Assembly (NCBI RefSeq): GCF_022698145.1
Contig: NZ_JALDAX010000008.1
Location: 124,001 to 188,000 of the forward strand
Source: Streptomyces spinosisporus
GTDB lineage: Bacteria > Actinomycetota > Actinomycetes > Streptomycetales > Streptomycetaceae
Length of the DNA: 64,000 bases
Reading direction: 5' to 3'
Within the stretch, counting starts at the first letter, position 1. Each line of letters starts with the position of its first letter. Of the stretch, positions 33,019-41,742 are shown piece by piece. Under the pieces are notes generated by a model, which was not told the origin of the DNA, searched no databases, and worked only from the letters and a program-made list of their open reading frames with translations. The position numbers and the translations under genes were made by a program.

Positions 33019-34161
33019 ATGTACGCAGCATCGTCCTCCGTGTCCGCACCGCCCCGGTCGCTGCGCCCCCGCCCGGCGGACAGCGGCCCGTATCTCGACC
33101 CCGGGGCCCGTCCGGCGGCCCCCGCGCTCGGCGCGGGCCGGCCGCGGCGTATGCCGGGGATCGGCACCCAACCGCTCAGCGGGAGACTCGACTTGTCCGG
33201 CCCCCAGGGCGCCCAGCTGCGTACCGCCATCGCGTCGGTGCACCGGATCTGTCCGGAGTTCGCTCCGGTGCAGGTGCTGCGCCGCAGTGGCCGGTCCGTG
33301 CTCCTGGTCGGCACGACCGGGCGCAGCACGGCCGTCGCCAAATGCTTACTCGACCACTCCCCTGCCTGGGCCGAGCGGATCCGCCACGAAATAGCGGCGT
33401 ACCGCTCGTTCGTCCGGCACCGCCCGCCCGTGCGGGTGCCGAGGCTGATCGCGGCGGACCCGGACAACTGCACCCTGGTCATCGAGCGGATGCCGGGGCG
33501 GGTCGCGGCACTGCAGCGGCACCCGGCCGAGGCCCCGCCGCGCGCGGACATCAGGATGGCGCTCGGCGCGGTCTGCCGGCTCAACGCCTGGCGGCCACCG
33601 GCCGGCACCTTCGACGCCCCGCTCGACTACGCGGCCCGCATCTCCCGCTACCACGAACTGGGCCTGCTGACCGACCGCGACATGGGCGACCTGCAGAAAC
33701 TGGTGCACGGCATCGCGCACACCTCGGGTCGGCAGGGCATGGGCCAGTTCTGCCACGGCGACGCACTGCTCTCGAACATCCTGCTCTCACCGGCCGGTCC
33801 AGTGCTGGTGGACTGGGAGCACGCGGGCTGGTACCTGCCGGGCTACGACCTGGCGACGCTGTGGTCGGTGCTGGGTGACGCCCCGGTGGCCCGTCGTCAG
33901 ATCAGCCAGATCGCGCAGTCGGCGGGCCCGGCCTCGCGCGATGCCTTCCTGGTGAACCTGATGCTGGTGCTGACCCGGGAGATCCGCACCTACGAGACGG
34001 CCGTGCAGCGTTCGATGCACGACACGGCCCCGGCGGCACCGGGCACGGCCCACCCGGGTGCTGCGCCGTCCGGCGAGGAACAGCGGCTGCTGCTGAGGCG
34101 GCTGCACGACGACTGCCAGCTGGCCCGCAGGGCCGTACGCGCGGCGGTCGGCACTCGCTGA
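33019..34161 (+). CDS. APH-family phosphotransferase-like protein
   Basis: 380 residues. After a 60-residue basic, Pro-rich leader the kinase-like fold begins; the catalytic loop is FCHGDALLSNILL and the metal site VLVDWEHAGWYLPGYDL, as in aminoglycoside/choline kinase-like proteins. The cytosolic substrate is unknown. Codon 110 (33346-33348) is TTA, so translation needs the bldA tRNA. It is divergent from the NsdA-like gene, a hint at a developmental role. Ends in a strong terminator. Confidence 0.75.
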   Translation: MYAASSSVSAPPRSLRPRPADSGPYLDPGARPAAPALGAGRPRRMPGIGTQPLSGRLDLSGPQGAQLRTAIASVHRICPEFAPVQVLRRSGRSVLLVGTTGRSTAVAKCLLDHSPAWAERIRHEIAAYRSFVRHRPPVRVPRLIAADPDNCTLVIERMPGRVAALQRHPAEAPPRADIRMALGAVCRLNAWRPPAGTFDAPLDYAARISRYHELGLLTDRDMGDLQKLVHGIAHTSGRQGMGQFCHGDALLSNILLSPAGPVLVDWEHAGWYLPGYDLATLWSVLGDAPVARRQISQIAQSAGPASRDAFLVNLMLVLTREIRTYETAVQRSMHDTAPAAPGTAHPGAAPSGEEQRLLLRRLHDDCQLARRAVRAAVGTR

Positions 34162-34171
34162 GGGGGACGAA

Positions 34172-34212
34172 GGTCCGCGATGCGCACGGGGGGTGCGCAC
34201 CGCGGGCCTTTT
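34172..34212 (+). terminator. Terminator after the phosphotransferase gene
   Basis: 15-bp imperfect stem (GGTCCGCG plus TGCGCAC arm) followed by TTTT. Confidence 0.8.
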
Positions 34213-34340
34213 GTCTTTGCAAAAACCTTTGTGCGGGGCCATTGGTGTACGCCACTGACGCCCCGCAGGCCCGCACGGCGCCGCCGCGAAACTCCCCCAT
34301 CCTCGTGTTGACGTGGGAAATCTGCTGCCTCTGGGCATGA

Positions 34341-34369
34341 TTGACGGATCATCTGCCAGCGGGTAACAC
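34341..34369 (+). promoter_or_regulatory. Promoter of the amidase gene
   Basis: TTGACG (34341-34346), 17 bases, TAACAC (34364-34369). The -35 TTG coincides with a possible in-frame TTG start, which is therefore rejected. Confidence 0.6.
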
Positions 34370-34427
34370 AGACGCACCCGTTCGGCCCTGCACGCCCCGT
34401 CACGCTCGTCCGTCCCTGGAGGCTGCA

Positions 34428-36404
34428 TTGCGAGAATCCGCCCCCGACCCCACGTCCGCATCCGGTCACAGACGCGCCCGCAGAACCGCGGGCGCTCTCG
34501 CCACCGCGGCGCTGCTGCTGCCGCTGCTCGGCGCGGCCCCGTCCGAGGCCCAGTCCTCCACAAGCGCGAACCGACTGCAGTCGGCGTTCGCGTCCGCCTC
34601 CGCCGAGTACCACGTACCGCAGAGCGTGCTGCTCGGCGTCTCCTATCTGCAGTCGCGCTGGGACGCCCACGAGGGGGCGCCGAGTGTCTCCGGCGGGTAC
34701 GGCCCGATGCATCTCACCGACGCCCACACCGCACTCGCCGCCGCCTCGCACCACAGCGAGGGCACCGAGGACCCCCGCGGGGACTCGGCCCGGCCCGCCC
34801 TGCACCCGGACACCGAGGTGCCGGCGAACTCCCAGCTCCCGGCCCGCCTCCGGACCCTGCCGAAGGCGGCCGGCCTCACCGGGCTGAGTGCCGAGAAGCT
34901 GCGTACGGACCCGGCCGCGAACGTGGCGGGCGGTGCCGCGCTGCTGGCCGCCGCCCAGAAGGACCTGGGTGAGCCGCTCAGCGCGGACCCGGCGGACTGG
35001 TACGGCGCGGTGGCACGCTTCTCCGGCGCGGACGACACCGCGACGGCGGCGGCGTACGCGAACGACGTGTACGACGTCATCCGCACCGGCGAGCGGCGCA
35101 CCACGGACGCGGGGCAGCAGGTCGCCCTGGCGGCCCGGCCGGGGCTCGCCCCCGACACCGCGCAGATCAGCAGGACGGGTCTGCGCACGGTCTCGAACGA
35201 GGGCACCGAGTGCCCGAAGTCGGTGTCCTGCGAGTGGATTCCGGCGCCGTACGAGGAGTTCGGGGACGGCGACTACGGCAACCACGACCTGGGCGACCGC
35301 CCGGCCGCGCAGAGCATCAAGTACATCGTCATCCATGACACCGAGGGCGCCTGGGACGGCGTACTGAATCTGATCAAGGACCCCACCTATGTGTCGTGGA
35401 ACTACACCCTGCGCTCCACGGACGGGTTCATCGCCCAGCATGTGAAGGCCAAGGACGTGGCCTGGCACGCGGGCAACTGGTACGTCAACGCCAGGTCGAT
35501 CGGTCTGGAGCACGAGGGCTTCCTCGTCTCGCCCGACGCCTGGTACACGGAGGCGATGTACCGCTCGTCCGCGCGGCTGGTGAAGTACCTCGCCGCGAAG
35601 TACCGCATCCCGCTGGACCGGCAGCACATCCTCGGCCATGAGAACGTGCCGGGGCCGACGACCTCGACCATCCCCGGGATGCACACCGACCCCGGCCCGT
35701 ACTGGGACTGGCGGCACTACTTCGACCTGCTGGGCCACCCCTTCAAGCGGACCGCGGGCAAGAGCGGCGGGCTGGTGACGATCCTGCCCGACTACGCGTC
35801 CAACCAGCCGGAGTACACCGGTTGTGTCACCAAGGACGAGCCCTGTGCGGCGCACGGCTCCAGTGAGGTGCGGCTCTACTCCGACCACGACGAGAACTCG
35901 GCCCTGATCAAGGACGTCGGCGCGCACGGCACCGGCCCGTCCACGATCGACGTCAACGACGTGTCCTCACGGGTCTCCACGGGCCAGCAGTACGCGGTCG
36001 CCGGTCACTGGGGCGACTGGACGGCGATCTGGTACCTCGGTCAGAAGGCGTGGTTCAAGAACCCGAAGAAGCACCCGACCGCGGTGAACGCGTCCGGCTT
36101 CGTGGTGACCCCCAAGCCGGGTGTGGACAGCGTCCCGGTGTACGGCCGTGCCTATCCGGAGGCGTCGGCGTATCCGGCGGGTGTGCCGGTCCAGTCCGTC
36201 TCTCCGCTGCCGTACACGCTGCCGAAGGGCCAGAAGTACGTGGTCGGTGATGTGATGCCGGGCGAGTACTACTACGCGGTCACCTTCACCACCGACTCGC
36301 ACAAGGTGGTGCGGGGCAAGGACCTCTACTACGAGATCCAGTACGGCCACCGTGTCGAGTGGGTGCGGGCGGCGGACGTGACCGTGGTGCGGTCCGGGCG
36401 GTAG
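34428..36404 (+). CDS. Secreted N-acetylmuramoyl-L-alanine amidase
   Basis: 658 residues from TTG 34428, which has GGAGG six bases upstream. Signal peptide: RRARRTAGALATAALLLPLLGAAPSEA. An N-terminal lysozyme-like or helical domain (SYLQSRWDAHEGAPSVSGGYGPMHLTDAH) is followed by an amidase_2/PGRP domain with zinc His in KYIVIHDTEGAWDG and HILGHENVPGPTTSTIPGMHTDPG, and a C-terminal SH3-like region. It should cut the muramoyl-alanine bond in peptidoglycan outside the membrane. An in-frame TTG at 34341 overlaps the promoter. Monocistronic, with a U-tailed terminator. Confidence 0.87.
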   Translation: MRESAPDPTSASGHRRARRTAGALATAALLLPLLGAAPSEAQSSTSANRLQSAFASASAEYHVPQSVLLGVSYLQSRWDAHEGAPSVSGGYGPMHLTDAHTALAAASHHSEGTEDPRGDSARPALHPDTEVPANSQLPARLRTLPKAAGLTGLSAEKLRTDPAANVAGGAALLAAAQKDLGEPLSADPADWYGAVARFSGADDTATAAAYANDVYDVIRTGERRTTDAGQQVALAARPGLAPDTAQISRTGLRTVSNEGTECPKSVSCEWIPAPYEEFGDGDYGNHDLGDRPAAQSIKYIVIHDTEGAWDGVLNLIKDPTYVSWNYTLRSTDGFIAQHVKAKDVAWHAGNWYVNARSIGLEHEGFLVSPDAWYTEAMYRSSARLVKYLAAKYRIPLDRQHILGHENVPGPTTSTIPGMHTDPGPYWDWRHYFDLLGHPFKRTAGKSGGLVTILPDYASNQPEYTGCVTKDEPCAAHGSSEVRLYSDHDENSALIKDVGAHGTGPSTIDVNDVSSRVSTGQQYAVAGHWGDWTAIWYLGQKAWFKNPKKHPTAVNASGFVVTPKPGVDSVPVYGRAYPEASAYPAGVPVQSVSPLPYTLPKGQKYVVGDVMPGEYYYAVTFTTDSHKVVRGKDLYYEIQYGHRVEWVRAADVTVVRSGR

Positions 36405-36420
36405 GCCCAAGGGGCGGGTG

Positions 36421-36461
36421 CGGGCCGGGGACGTTGGCGTTCCCGGCCCGCCCTTCTTTTT
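36421..36461 (+). terminator. Terminator after the amidase gene
   Basis: 13-bp stem CGGGCCGGGGACG with loop TTGG, followed by a T-rich tail ending in TTTTT. Confidence 0.85.
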
Positions 36462-36472
36462 ACCCTCCACCT

Positions 36473-36491
36473 TGGTATAATGGTATGACAT
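36473..36491 (+). promoter_or_regulatory. Promoter -10 and GntR operator A
   Basis: TATAAT (36476-36481) is overlapped by TGGTATGACAT (36481-36491). The latter recurs in reverse at 62290-62300 before the aldolase gene. TGGTATAATGG at 36473 may be a second half-match. Confidence 0.6.
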
Positions 36492-36518
36492 TAACCGGGG
36501 GTCGAGAGGGGTCACGCA

Positions 36519-37787
36519 ATGACGGGCGGAACGCTCATCGTCGGTGCCAGCCAGGCAGGTCTCCAACTGGCGGTCTCCCTGCGGCAGTTGGGAGACATGG
36601 AACCGATCGCGCTGGTGGGCGAGGAGCGCCATCCGCCGTATCAGCGGCCGCCGCTGTCCAAGGAGTTCCTGGCCGGCCACGCCGACGCCGAGTCCCTGGC
36701 CTTCCGTTCGCCCGCCTACTACGCCGACGCGGGCATCGATCTCGTCAGCGGGGAACGCGTCACCGGGATCACGCTCGCCGGCTCCGGCCGCCCGGGCTCC
36801 GGAGCGGCCCGGACCTCCGGCGGACGCACCCTGTCCTTCGACCGGCTGGCCCTCACCGTCGGAGCCGGACCCCGGCGGCTCGACGTCCCCGGCGCCGGGC
36901 TGGACGGCATCTGTTCGCTGCGGGACCGTGACGACGCCGCCGAGTTGCGCACCCGGCTCGGCTCCGCCTCCCGCGTCGTGGTCGTCGGCGGCGGGTTCAT
37001 CGGCCTGGAGGCCGCCGCCGTGGCCCGCGGGCTCGGCAAGGACGTCACCGTCGTCGAGGCGGCCGACCGTCTGATCGCCCGCGCGGTCGCGCCCGTGGTC
37101 TCCGAGTTCTATCTGCAGGCGCACCGGCGGCGCGGCACCCGGGTGCTGCTGTCGACCGGTGTCACCGGCTTCGAGGGAACGGACGGCCGCGTGGGCGCGG
37201 TACGGCTGAGCGACGGCTCGACGCTGCCCGCCGACCTCGTGCTGGTCGGGGTCGGTGTCGTGCCCCGCACCGAACTCGCCGAGCAGCTGGGGCTGGAGTG
37301 CGACGGCGGCATCGTCGTCGACGCCTGTGCCCGTACGAGCAATCCGCACATCACCGCCGCCGGGGACTGCACGGTCCAGCCGCACCCCCTGACGGGGCTG
37401 GGCCGGATCCGGCTGGAGTCGGTGCAGAACGCCGTGGCGCAGGCGACGGCCGCTGCCGCCACGCTGCTCGGCAGGCCTGAACCGGCGCGGACGGTGCCCT
37501 GGTTCTGGTCGTACCAGGGCGATCTGAAGCTGCAGATCGCGGGGCTTGCGGCCGGATACGACGAGTACGTCGTACGGGGTGAGCCGGACGACGAGCGGTT
37601 CTCCGTCCTCTACTACCGCCGGGGCGAGCTCCTGGCGGTGGACGCGGTCAACAGCCCGGCCGACTACATGGCGGTCCGCAAGGCCCTCACGGACGGCAGG
37701 ACCGTCCCGGCCGCCCTGGCGGCCGATCCCGCGACGCCGCTCAAGACCCTGCTGACGGCCCGCACCGACGCCGTGACGTCGGCCTGA
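36519..37787 (+). CDS. Ferredoxin reductase (rhodocoxin/putidaredoxin reductase type)
   Basis: 422 residues. FAD loop LIVGASQAGLQLAVSLRQLG, the YQRPPLSKEFL segment, NAD loop VVVVGGGFIGLEAAAVARGLG and the second FAD motif ITAAGDCTVQPHPL identify a class of NADH-ferredoxin reductases feeding P450 or Rieske oxygenases. The reductase C-terminal domain (WFWSYQGDLKLQIAGLAAGYDEYVVRG) is complete. It is the first gene of the catabolic island and is separated by 8 kb from the ferredoxin (47402) and Rieske oxygenase (46046) it probably serves; operator A links them. Confidence 0.88.
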   Translation: MTGGTLIVGASQAGLQLAVSLRQLGDMEPIALVGEERHPPYQRPPLSKEFLAGHADAESLAFRSPAYYADAGIDLVSGERVTGITLAGSGRPGSGAARTSGGRTLSFDRLALTVGAGPRRLDVPGAGLDGICSLRDRDDAAELRTRLGSASRVVVVGGGFIGLEAAAVARGLGKDVTVVEAADRLIARAVAPVVSEFYLQAHRRRGTRVLLSTGVTGFEGTDGRVGAVRLSDGSTLPADLVLVGVGVVPRTELAEQLGLECDGGIVVDACARTSNPHITAAGDCTVQPHPLTGLGRIRLESVQNAVAQATAAAATLLGRPEPARTVPWFWSYQGDLKLQIAGLAAGYDEYVVRGEPDDERFSVLYYRRGELLAVDAVNSPADYMAVRKALTDGRTVPAALAADPATPLKTLLTARTDAVTSA

Positions 37788-37797
37788 CGAAGCAGCC

Positions 37798-37834
37798 GGC
37801 CGGAGTCAGGGCTTACCGCCCTCGCTCCGGCCGA
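37798..37834. terminator. Bidirectional terminator
   Basis: Nested stems CGGCCGGAG/CTCCGGCCG and AGGGC/GCCCT between converging reductase and decarboxylase-like genes. Confidence 0.75.
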
Positions 37835-37847
37835 AGTGCCTTGCCCG

Positions 37848-38840
37848 TCAGATGACCGCCGCCTCCAGCGACTCAGGGGCGAACAGTTCCTCCGGCTCCC
37901 ACCTCCGGGCGGACAGCCCCTGCTCGTGGTGGTAGCGCAGGAAGGTCGCGAGGGTCTCCCGGTTGCCCTCGACGCCGTAGGACCAGTAGTCCCGGCCCAT
38001 CAGCTCCCGGGCCTCCTCCAGCTGGGGTGTCAGCCAGGGCAGCATGAAGCGCAGGGCCGAGGTGTCGTAGAGGGTGTCGTAGGCGGCGTCCTTGGCGGAC
38101 AGCAGCGCCTTGTACAGGGACTGCGCGACCCAGCGGTGCCGGTCGTAGACGTCCCGGCGGATCACCACGACATGCATGACCGGGAAGATGCCGGTCGCAG
38201 CGTAGTACTCCTTCTCCGCGGCGACGACGTCCGGGAACACCCGTCGCACGCGCGGATCCCCCGCCGTGAAGGGGCTCGGCACGCGGGGAGTGCACAGGGC
38301 GTCGATCTCGCCCTCGGCGAGCATCTGCGCGAGCGTGCGGTCCTCGGGGATACGGCTGATGCGCAGCGAGTCCGGCAGGTCGACGCCCGCCTTCTCGATG
38401 CGTCCCGGCGTCTCCTGTCCGCCGGTGAAGTAGCTGACGGAGTCGACGGGCACGTCGTGGCGGTCGGCGAGGATGCCGCGCATCCAGACACAGGCGGTCA
38501 GCTGGTACTCGGGGGTGCCGATCCGCTTGCCCCTGAGGTCCTCGGGCGTGGTGATGCCGGAGTCGGCATGGCAGTACAGCGCTCCGTGGCGGAACATCCG
38601 CGAGGTGTAGACGGGCAGGGCCACGAAGGGCGAGGGGTCGTTTCGCAGGGACAGGACGTACGAGGACAGGGACATCTCCGCCACCTCGAACTCCTGGTGG
38701 CGCATCATCCGGAAGAACGTCTCCTCGACGGGCAGGCGCAGATACGTCAGCTCGATGCCGTCGGGTCGGACCGTGCCCTCTTCCAGGGCGCGGGTGCGGT
38801 CGTAGTCGCCGCAGGCGAAGGTGAGTCGGAGTCGGGACAT
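37848..38840 (-). CDS. 4,5-dihydroxyphthalate decarboxylase-like protein 1
   Basis: 330 residues without a signal peptide. LTFACGDYDRTRALEEGTVRPDGIELTYL and FEVAEMSLSSYVL, then PVYTSRMFRHGALYCHADSGITTPEDLRGKRIGTPEYQLTACVW (in segments), match the Pht5/4,5-dihydroxyphthalate decarboxylase family, which uses the fold of type 2 periplasmic binding proteins. In phthalate pathways it forms protocatechuate. Last gene of the leftward adh-ligK-ligJ operon, nine bases after ligJ. A second, weaker homologue is encoded at 41743. Enzyme activity is inference; some homologues act on other substrates. Confidence 0.75.
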   Translation of the reverse strand: MSRLRLTFACGDYDRTRALEEGTVRPDGIELTYLRLPVEETFFRMMRHQEFEVAEMSLSSYVLSLRNDPSPFVALPVYTSRMFRHGALYCHADSGITTPEDLRGKRIGTPEYQLTACVWMRGILADRHDVPVDSVSYFTGGQETPGRIEKAGVDLPDSLRISRIPEDRTLAQMLAEGEIDALCTPRVPSPFTAGDPRVRRVFPDVVAAEKEYYAATGIFPVMHVVVIRRDVYDRHRWVAQSLYKALLSAKDAAYDTLYDTSALRFMLPWLTPQLEEARELMGRDYWSYGVEGNRETLATFLRYHHEQGLSARRWEPEELFAPESLEAAVI

Positions 38841-38849
38841 GGGTGTGGG

Positions 38850-39872
38850 CTACCTGCCTTCCGCCGTCAGTCGTGCGTCCAGCCGCGGGTACACGCGCCG
38901 GGCGTTGGTCTCGAAGACCTTCCTGCGCTGCTCGTCGGTGAGTGAAGCCCGGTCGACGTACTGCTTGGTGTCGTCCCAGGCGATCCCGGTCGCCGGGTCG
39001 ACCCCGCGCACCGCACCCAGCATCTCCGAAGCGAACAGGATGTTGTCGGTGCCGACCACACGATGCAGCAGATCGATGCCCGGCTGGTGGTACACGCAGG
39101 TGTCGAAGTAGACGTTGTTCCTGAGGTGTTGGGCCGGGTCGGGGCGGCCCATCCGGACGGCCAGTCCGCGGTAGCGGCCCCAGTGGTACGGCACCGCCCC
39201 GCCGCCGTGCGGGATGACGAACCTGAGCGTCGGGAAGCGGTCGAACAGGTCGCCCTCGACGAACTGCATGAAGGCGGAGGTGTCCGCGTTGAGGTAATGG
39301 GCGCCCAGGGTGTGGAAGTTGGGGTTGCAGGACGTCGAGACGTGGATCATCGCGGGGACGTCCAGCTCGGTCATCATCTCGTAGAGCGGGTACCAGTACG
39401 GGTCCGTCAGCGGCGGTGCGTTCCAGTGGCCGCCGGACGGGTCCGGGTTGAGGTTGCAGCCGACGAAGCCCAACTGCTCCACGCAGCGGCGCAGTTCGGC
39501 GATCGCGTCGTCGAGCGGGCCGTTCGCGGTCTGGGGCAGCTGGCAGACGGCCGCGAAGTGCTGGGGGAACAGGCCGACGACGCGCCGGACGAGGTCGTTG
39601 TTCGCGCGGGCCCAGTCGCGGGCGGTGGCCGGGTCCGGCGCATGGTGTGCCATGCCGGAGGCCTTCGGCGAGAAGAGCATGAGGTCGGCGCCGCGCTCCC
39701 GCAGAACCTTGAGCTGGTTGTGCTCGACACTCTCCCGGATGGCGTCGTCACTGATCGCCGCGGGCTGCGGGGCGGGGAGCGACGGGTCGGCGAGCCGGGC
39801 CAACTGTGCATCGCGGAAGGCCTGGTGCTGCGGCGGGGCCGTCGTGTAGTGGCCGTGGATGTCAATGATCAT
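38850..39872 (-). CDS. ligJ: 4-oxalomesaconate hydratase
   Basis: 340 residues of the amidohydrolase superfamily, close to LigJ of sphingomonads along the whole length: MIIDIHGHYTTAP with metal His6/His8, LNPDPSGGHWNAPPLTDPYWYP, MIHVSTSCNPNFHTLGAHYLNADT, HGGGAVPYHWGRYRGLA and FDTCVYHQPGIDLL. LigJ hydrates 4-oxalomesaconate to 4-carboxy-4-hydroxy-2-oxoadipate (CHA) in protocatechuate 4,5-cleavage and gallate pathways. The start overlaps the ligK end by 11 bases, so translation is coupled and the next pathway enzyme is made in step. Confidence 0.93.
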   Translation of the reverse strand: MIIDIHGHYTTAPPQHQAFRDAQLARLADPSLPAPQPAAISDDAIRESVEHNQLKVLRERGADLMLFSPKASGMAHHAPDPATARDWARANNDLVRRVVGLFPQHFAAVCQLPQTANGPLDDAIAELRRCVEQLGFVGCNLNPDPSGGHWNAPPLTDPYWYPLYEMMTELDVPAMIHVSTSCNPNFHTLGAHYLNADTSAFMQFVEGDLFDRFPTLRFVIPHGGGAVPYHWGRYRGLAVRMGRPDPAQHLRNNVYFDTCVYHQPGIDLLHRVVGTDNILFASEMLGAVRGVDPATGIAWDDTKQYVDRASLTDEQRRKVFETNARRVYPRLDARLTAEGR

Positions 39873-40557
39873 CGGTCGGCTCCCGGTCGACGTAGGTCAG
39901 GCCCTTGCGGGCCAGTCGCTCGCGCATGTCGTTGATGTCGAGGCCGAGTTCACCGCTCGCGTAGCGTTTGCGCAGTGCGGCTTCCCGTTCCTCGCGGACG
40001 CGGGACGCCGCGAGCACGGCGGTCGCTTCGAGCCGGGGCACGACCACCACGCCGTCGTCGTCGGCGACGATCACGTCGCCGGGCGCGATCCGCTGTCCGG
40101 CGCAGACGATCGGGGTGTTCACGTCACCGAGGGTCTCCTTGACCGTGCCGAAGGCGCTGATGTGCCGCGCCCACACGGGAAAGCCCATCCTCTTGAGGTC
40201 GGCGACGTCGCGGCAGCCCGCGTCGATGACCAGGCCGCGCACTCCGCGTGCGGCGACTGCGGTGGCGATCAGGTCGCCGAAGTAGCCCGCCTCGGAAGGA
40301 GAGGTGGGGGCCACGACGAGGACGTCGCCGTCGCGGCACTGCTCGACCGCGACATGGATCATCCAGTTGTCGGCGGGCGGCACGCTGACGGTCACGGCGG
40401 TGCCGGCGATGTGCGCGCCCGACCAGACGGGCCGCAGCGCAGGGTCGAGCAGGCCGGTGCGCGCCTGGGCCTCGTGGACGGTGGCGACGCCGAACTCGGC
40501 GAAGGCGTCGACGGTCGCGCGGTCGGCGCGGCGGGGATCGCGGACGACGATGCTCAT
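39862..40557 (-). CDS. ligK: CHA aldolase / oxaloacetate decarboxylase
   Basis: 231 residues of the RraA-like class II pyruvate aldolases. Key segments: FGVATVHEAQARTGLLDP, PADNWMIHVAVEQCRDGDVLVV, GYFGDLIATAVAARGVRGLVIDAGCRDVADLKRMGFPVWAR (in parts), with the Gly-Asp-Leu and Arg-Asp metal and phosphate-site residues, and GDVIVADDDGVVVVP. It splits CHA into pyruvate and oxaloacetate and can decarboxylate oxaloacetate. ATGA overlap with adh upstream; overlaps ligJ downstream. Confidence 0.92.
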   Translation of the reverse strand: MSIVVRDPRRADRATVDAFAEFGVATVHEAQARTGLLDPALRPVWSGAHIAGTAVTVSVPPADNWMIHVAVEQCRDGDVLVVAPTSPSEAGYFGDLIATAVAARGVRGLVIDAGCRDVADLKRMGFPVWARHISAFGTVKETLGDVNTPIVCAGQRIAPGDVIVADDDGVVVVPRLEATAVLAASRVREEREAALRKRYASGELGLDINDMRERLARKGLTYVDREPTDDH

Positions 40558-41669
40558 GCCGCCGCCCAGGGCAGCAGGGAGACGTGCACGGCGTCCTCGC
40601 CGCTCTCGCCGCCGACGGTACGGATGGCACGGTCGGCCTCGGCGAGCGGGAAGCTGTGGGTGCTCAGCTTCTCCAGCGGGAAGCGGCCCGACGCGAGCTG
40701 CTCCAGGGCGAGTTCGCAGGCGCGGTAGCTGTGGCCGCGGGCGCTCTTGAGGGCGATCGACTTCTCCGTCAGCTTCTTCATGGGGAAGTCGGGGAAGGCG
40801 GCCAGCTCGCCCTGGGCGACCATGACGCCCTCGCGCCGCTTGAGGGCGTCGATGCCGAGCAGGACGGGGGCGGTACCGGCGCCCGCCGTGCAGTCCAGGA
40901 CGACGTCGACGCCCCGGCCGCCGGTGATCTCCAGGACGGCGGTGAGCGCGTCCTGCTGGGTCACGTCGATGACGTGGTCGGCGCCCAGCTCCCTGGCCAG
41001 GGACAGCCGCGCGGCGTCCCTGGTGGTGCCGGTGACGATGATGAGGGAGGCGCCCGCCTGCTTGCAGGCGACGACCTGGGACAGGCCCTGCTGGCCGGGG
41101 CCCTGGATCAGGACGGTGGAGGCGTAGCCGACACCCGCGGTGACCAGGGCCCACTCGATGCCGTTCGACAACGGGGTGACCAGGCCCGCGAGTTCGGCCG
41201 AGACGCCGTCCGGCACGCGGTGCGTCACCGCGTTCCACGGCAGGTAGAGGTACTGCGAGAAGCCGCCCCACAGGCGGCCCGGGTTGTCTGCCGAGGTGTA
41301 GCCGTAGCGGCGGGCGTCGGGGTTGGTGCGCCAGTCTGTGGCCTCGCAGTGGCGGTACTCGCCCCGGTGGCACCACTCGCAGCGGAAGCAGCCGACGTAG
41401 TGCTCGACGAAGATACGGTCGCCCTCCGCGAGGCCCTTGCGTTCGGTGAAGGTGCGTCCCGCCTTCGCGATGACGCCCACGTTCTCGTGCCCCATGATCA
41501 CCGGGTCGGGGAAGGGCGGCTTGCCGTACATCTTCACGTCCGTGCCGCAGATCCCGGCGACCTCCACCTTCAGCAGGGCCCCGTCGTCGGGTATGTCCGG
41601 CATCGGGAACTCCCTCAGCTCGGTCCGGCCGGGCGCCGTCCGTACGGCCGCCAGCACCTGTTCCGCCAT
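40554..41669 (-). CDS. Zinc-dependent alcohol dehydrogenase (MDR)
   Basis: 371 residues. Catalytic zinc: GICGTDVKMYG and MGHENVG; structural zinc Cys cluster CFRCEWCHRGEYRHC; coenzyme loop LIQGPGQQGLSQVVACKQAG. The family oxidises secondary alcohols or diols with NAD(P). First gene of the leftward operon; its stop overlaps the ligK start (ATGA). In this pathway it could dehydrogenate a dihydrodiol from the Rieske oxygenase or oxidise a ring-cleavage semialdehyde; neither role is proven by sequence. Confidence 0.85.
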   Translation of the reverse strand: MAEQVLAAVRTAPGRTELREFPMPDIPDDGALLKVEVAGICGTDVKMYGKPPFPDPVIMGHENVGVIAKAGRTFTERKGLAEGDRIFVEHYVGCFRCEWCHRGEYRHCEATDWRTNPDARRYGYTSADNPGRLWGGFSQYLYLPWNAVTHRVPDGVSAELAGLVTPLSNGIEWALVTAGVGYASTVLIQGPGQQGLSQVVACKQAGASLIIVTGTTRDAARLSLARELGADHVIDVTQQDALTAVLEITGGRGVDVVLDCTAGAGTAPVLLGIDALKRREGVMVAQGELAAFPDFPMKKLTEKSIALKSARGHSYRACELALEQLASGRFPLEKLSTHSFPLAEADRAIRTVGGESGEDAVHVSLLPWAAA

Positions 41670-41714
41670 GACGTCGTCTCCTCACGTTCGGGGGTGACGA
41701 CAGTCTATGGACGA

Positions 41715-41727
41715 ATGGACTAACCAT
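41715..41727. promoter_or_regulatory. GntR operator B
   Basis: ATGGACTAACCAT between the divergent adh operon and the second decarboxylase-like gene. It differs from operator F by one base. Confidence 0.7.
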
Positions 41728-41742
41728 GCTACCTTTCGGCGC

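Noticed and set aside
34341..34427. Earlier TTG start of the amidase
   Set aside because: The codon is the -35 element of a good promoter and lacks a ribosome site; TTG 34428 has GGAGG and leads straight into the signal peptide.
34213..34427. ydaO-type cyclic-di-AMP riboswitch before the cell-wall amidase
   Set aside because: Such switches often precede wall hydrolases, but the conserved G-rich core is not seen and the predicted 5' UTR is only about 50 bases.
41707..41742. Earlier ATG start of decarboxylase-like protein 2
   Set aside because: It would put GntR operator B within the coding sequence and adds residues not expected in the family.
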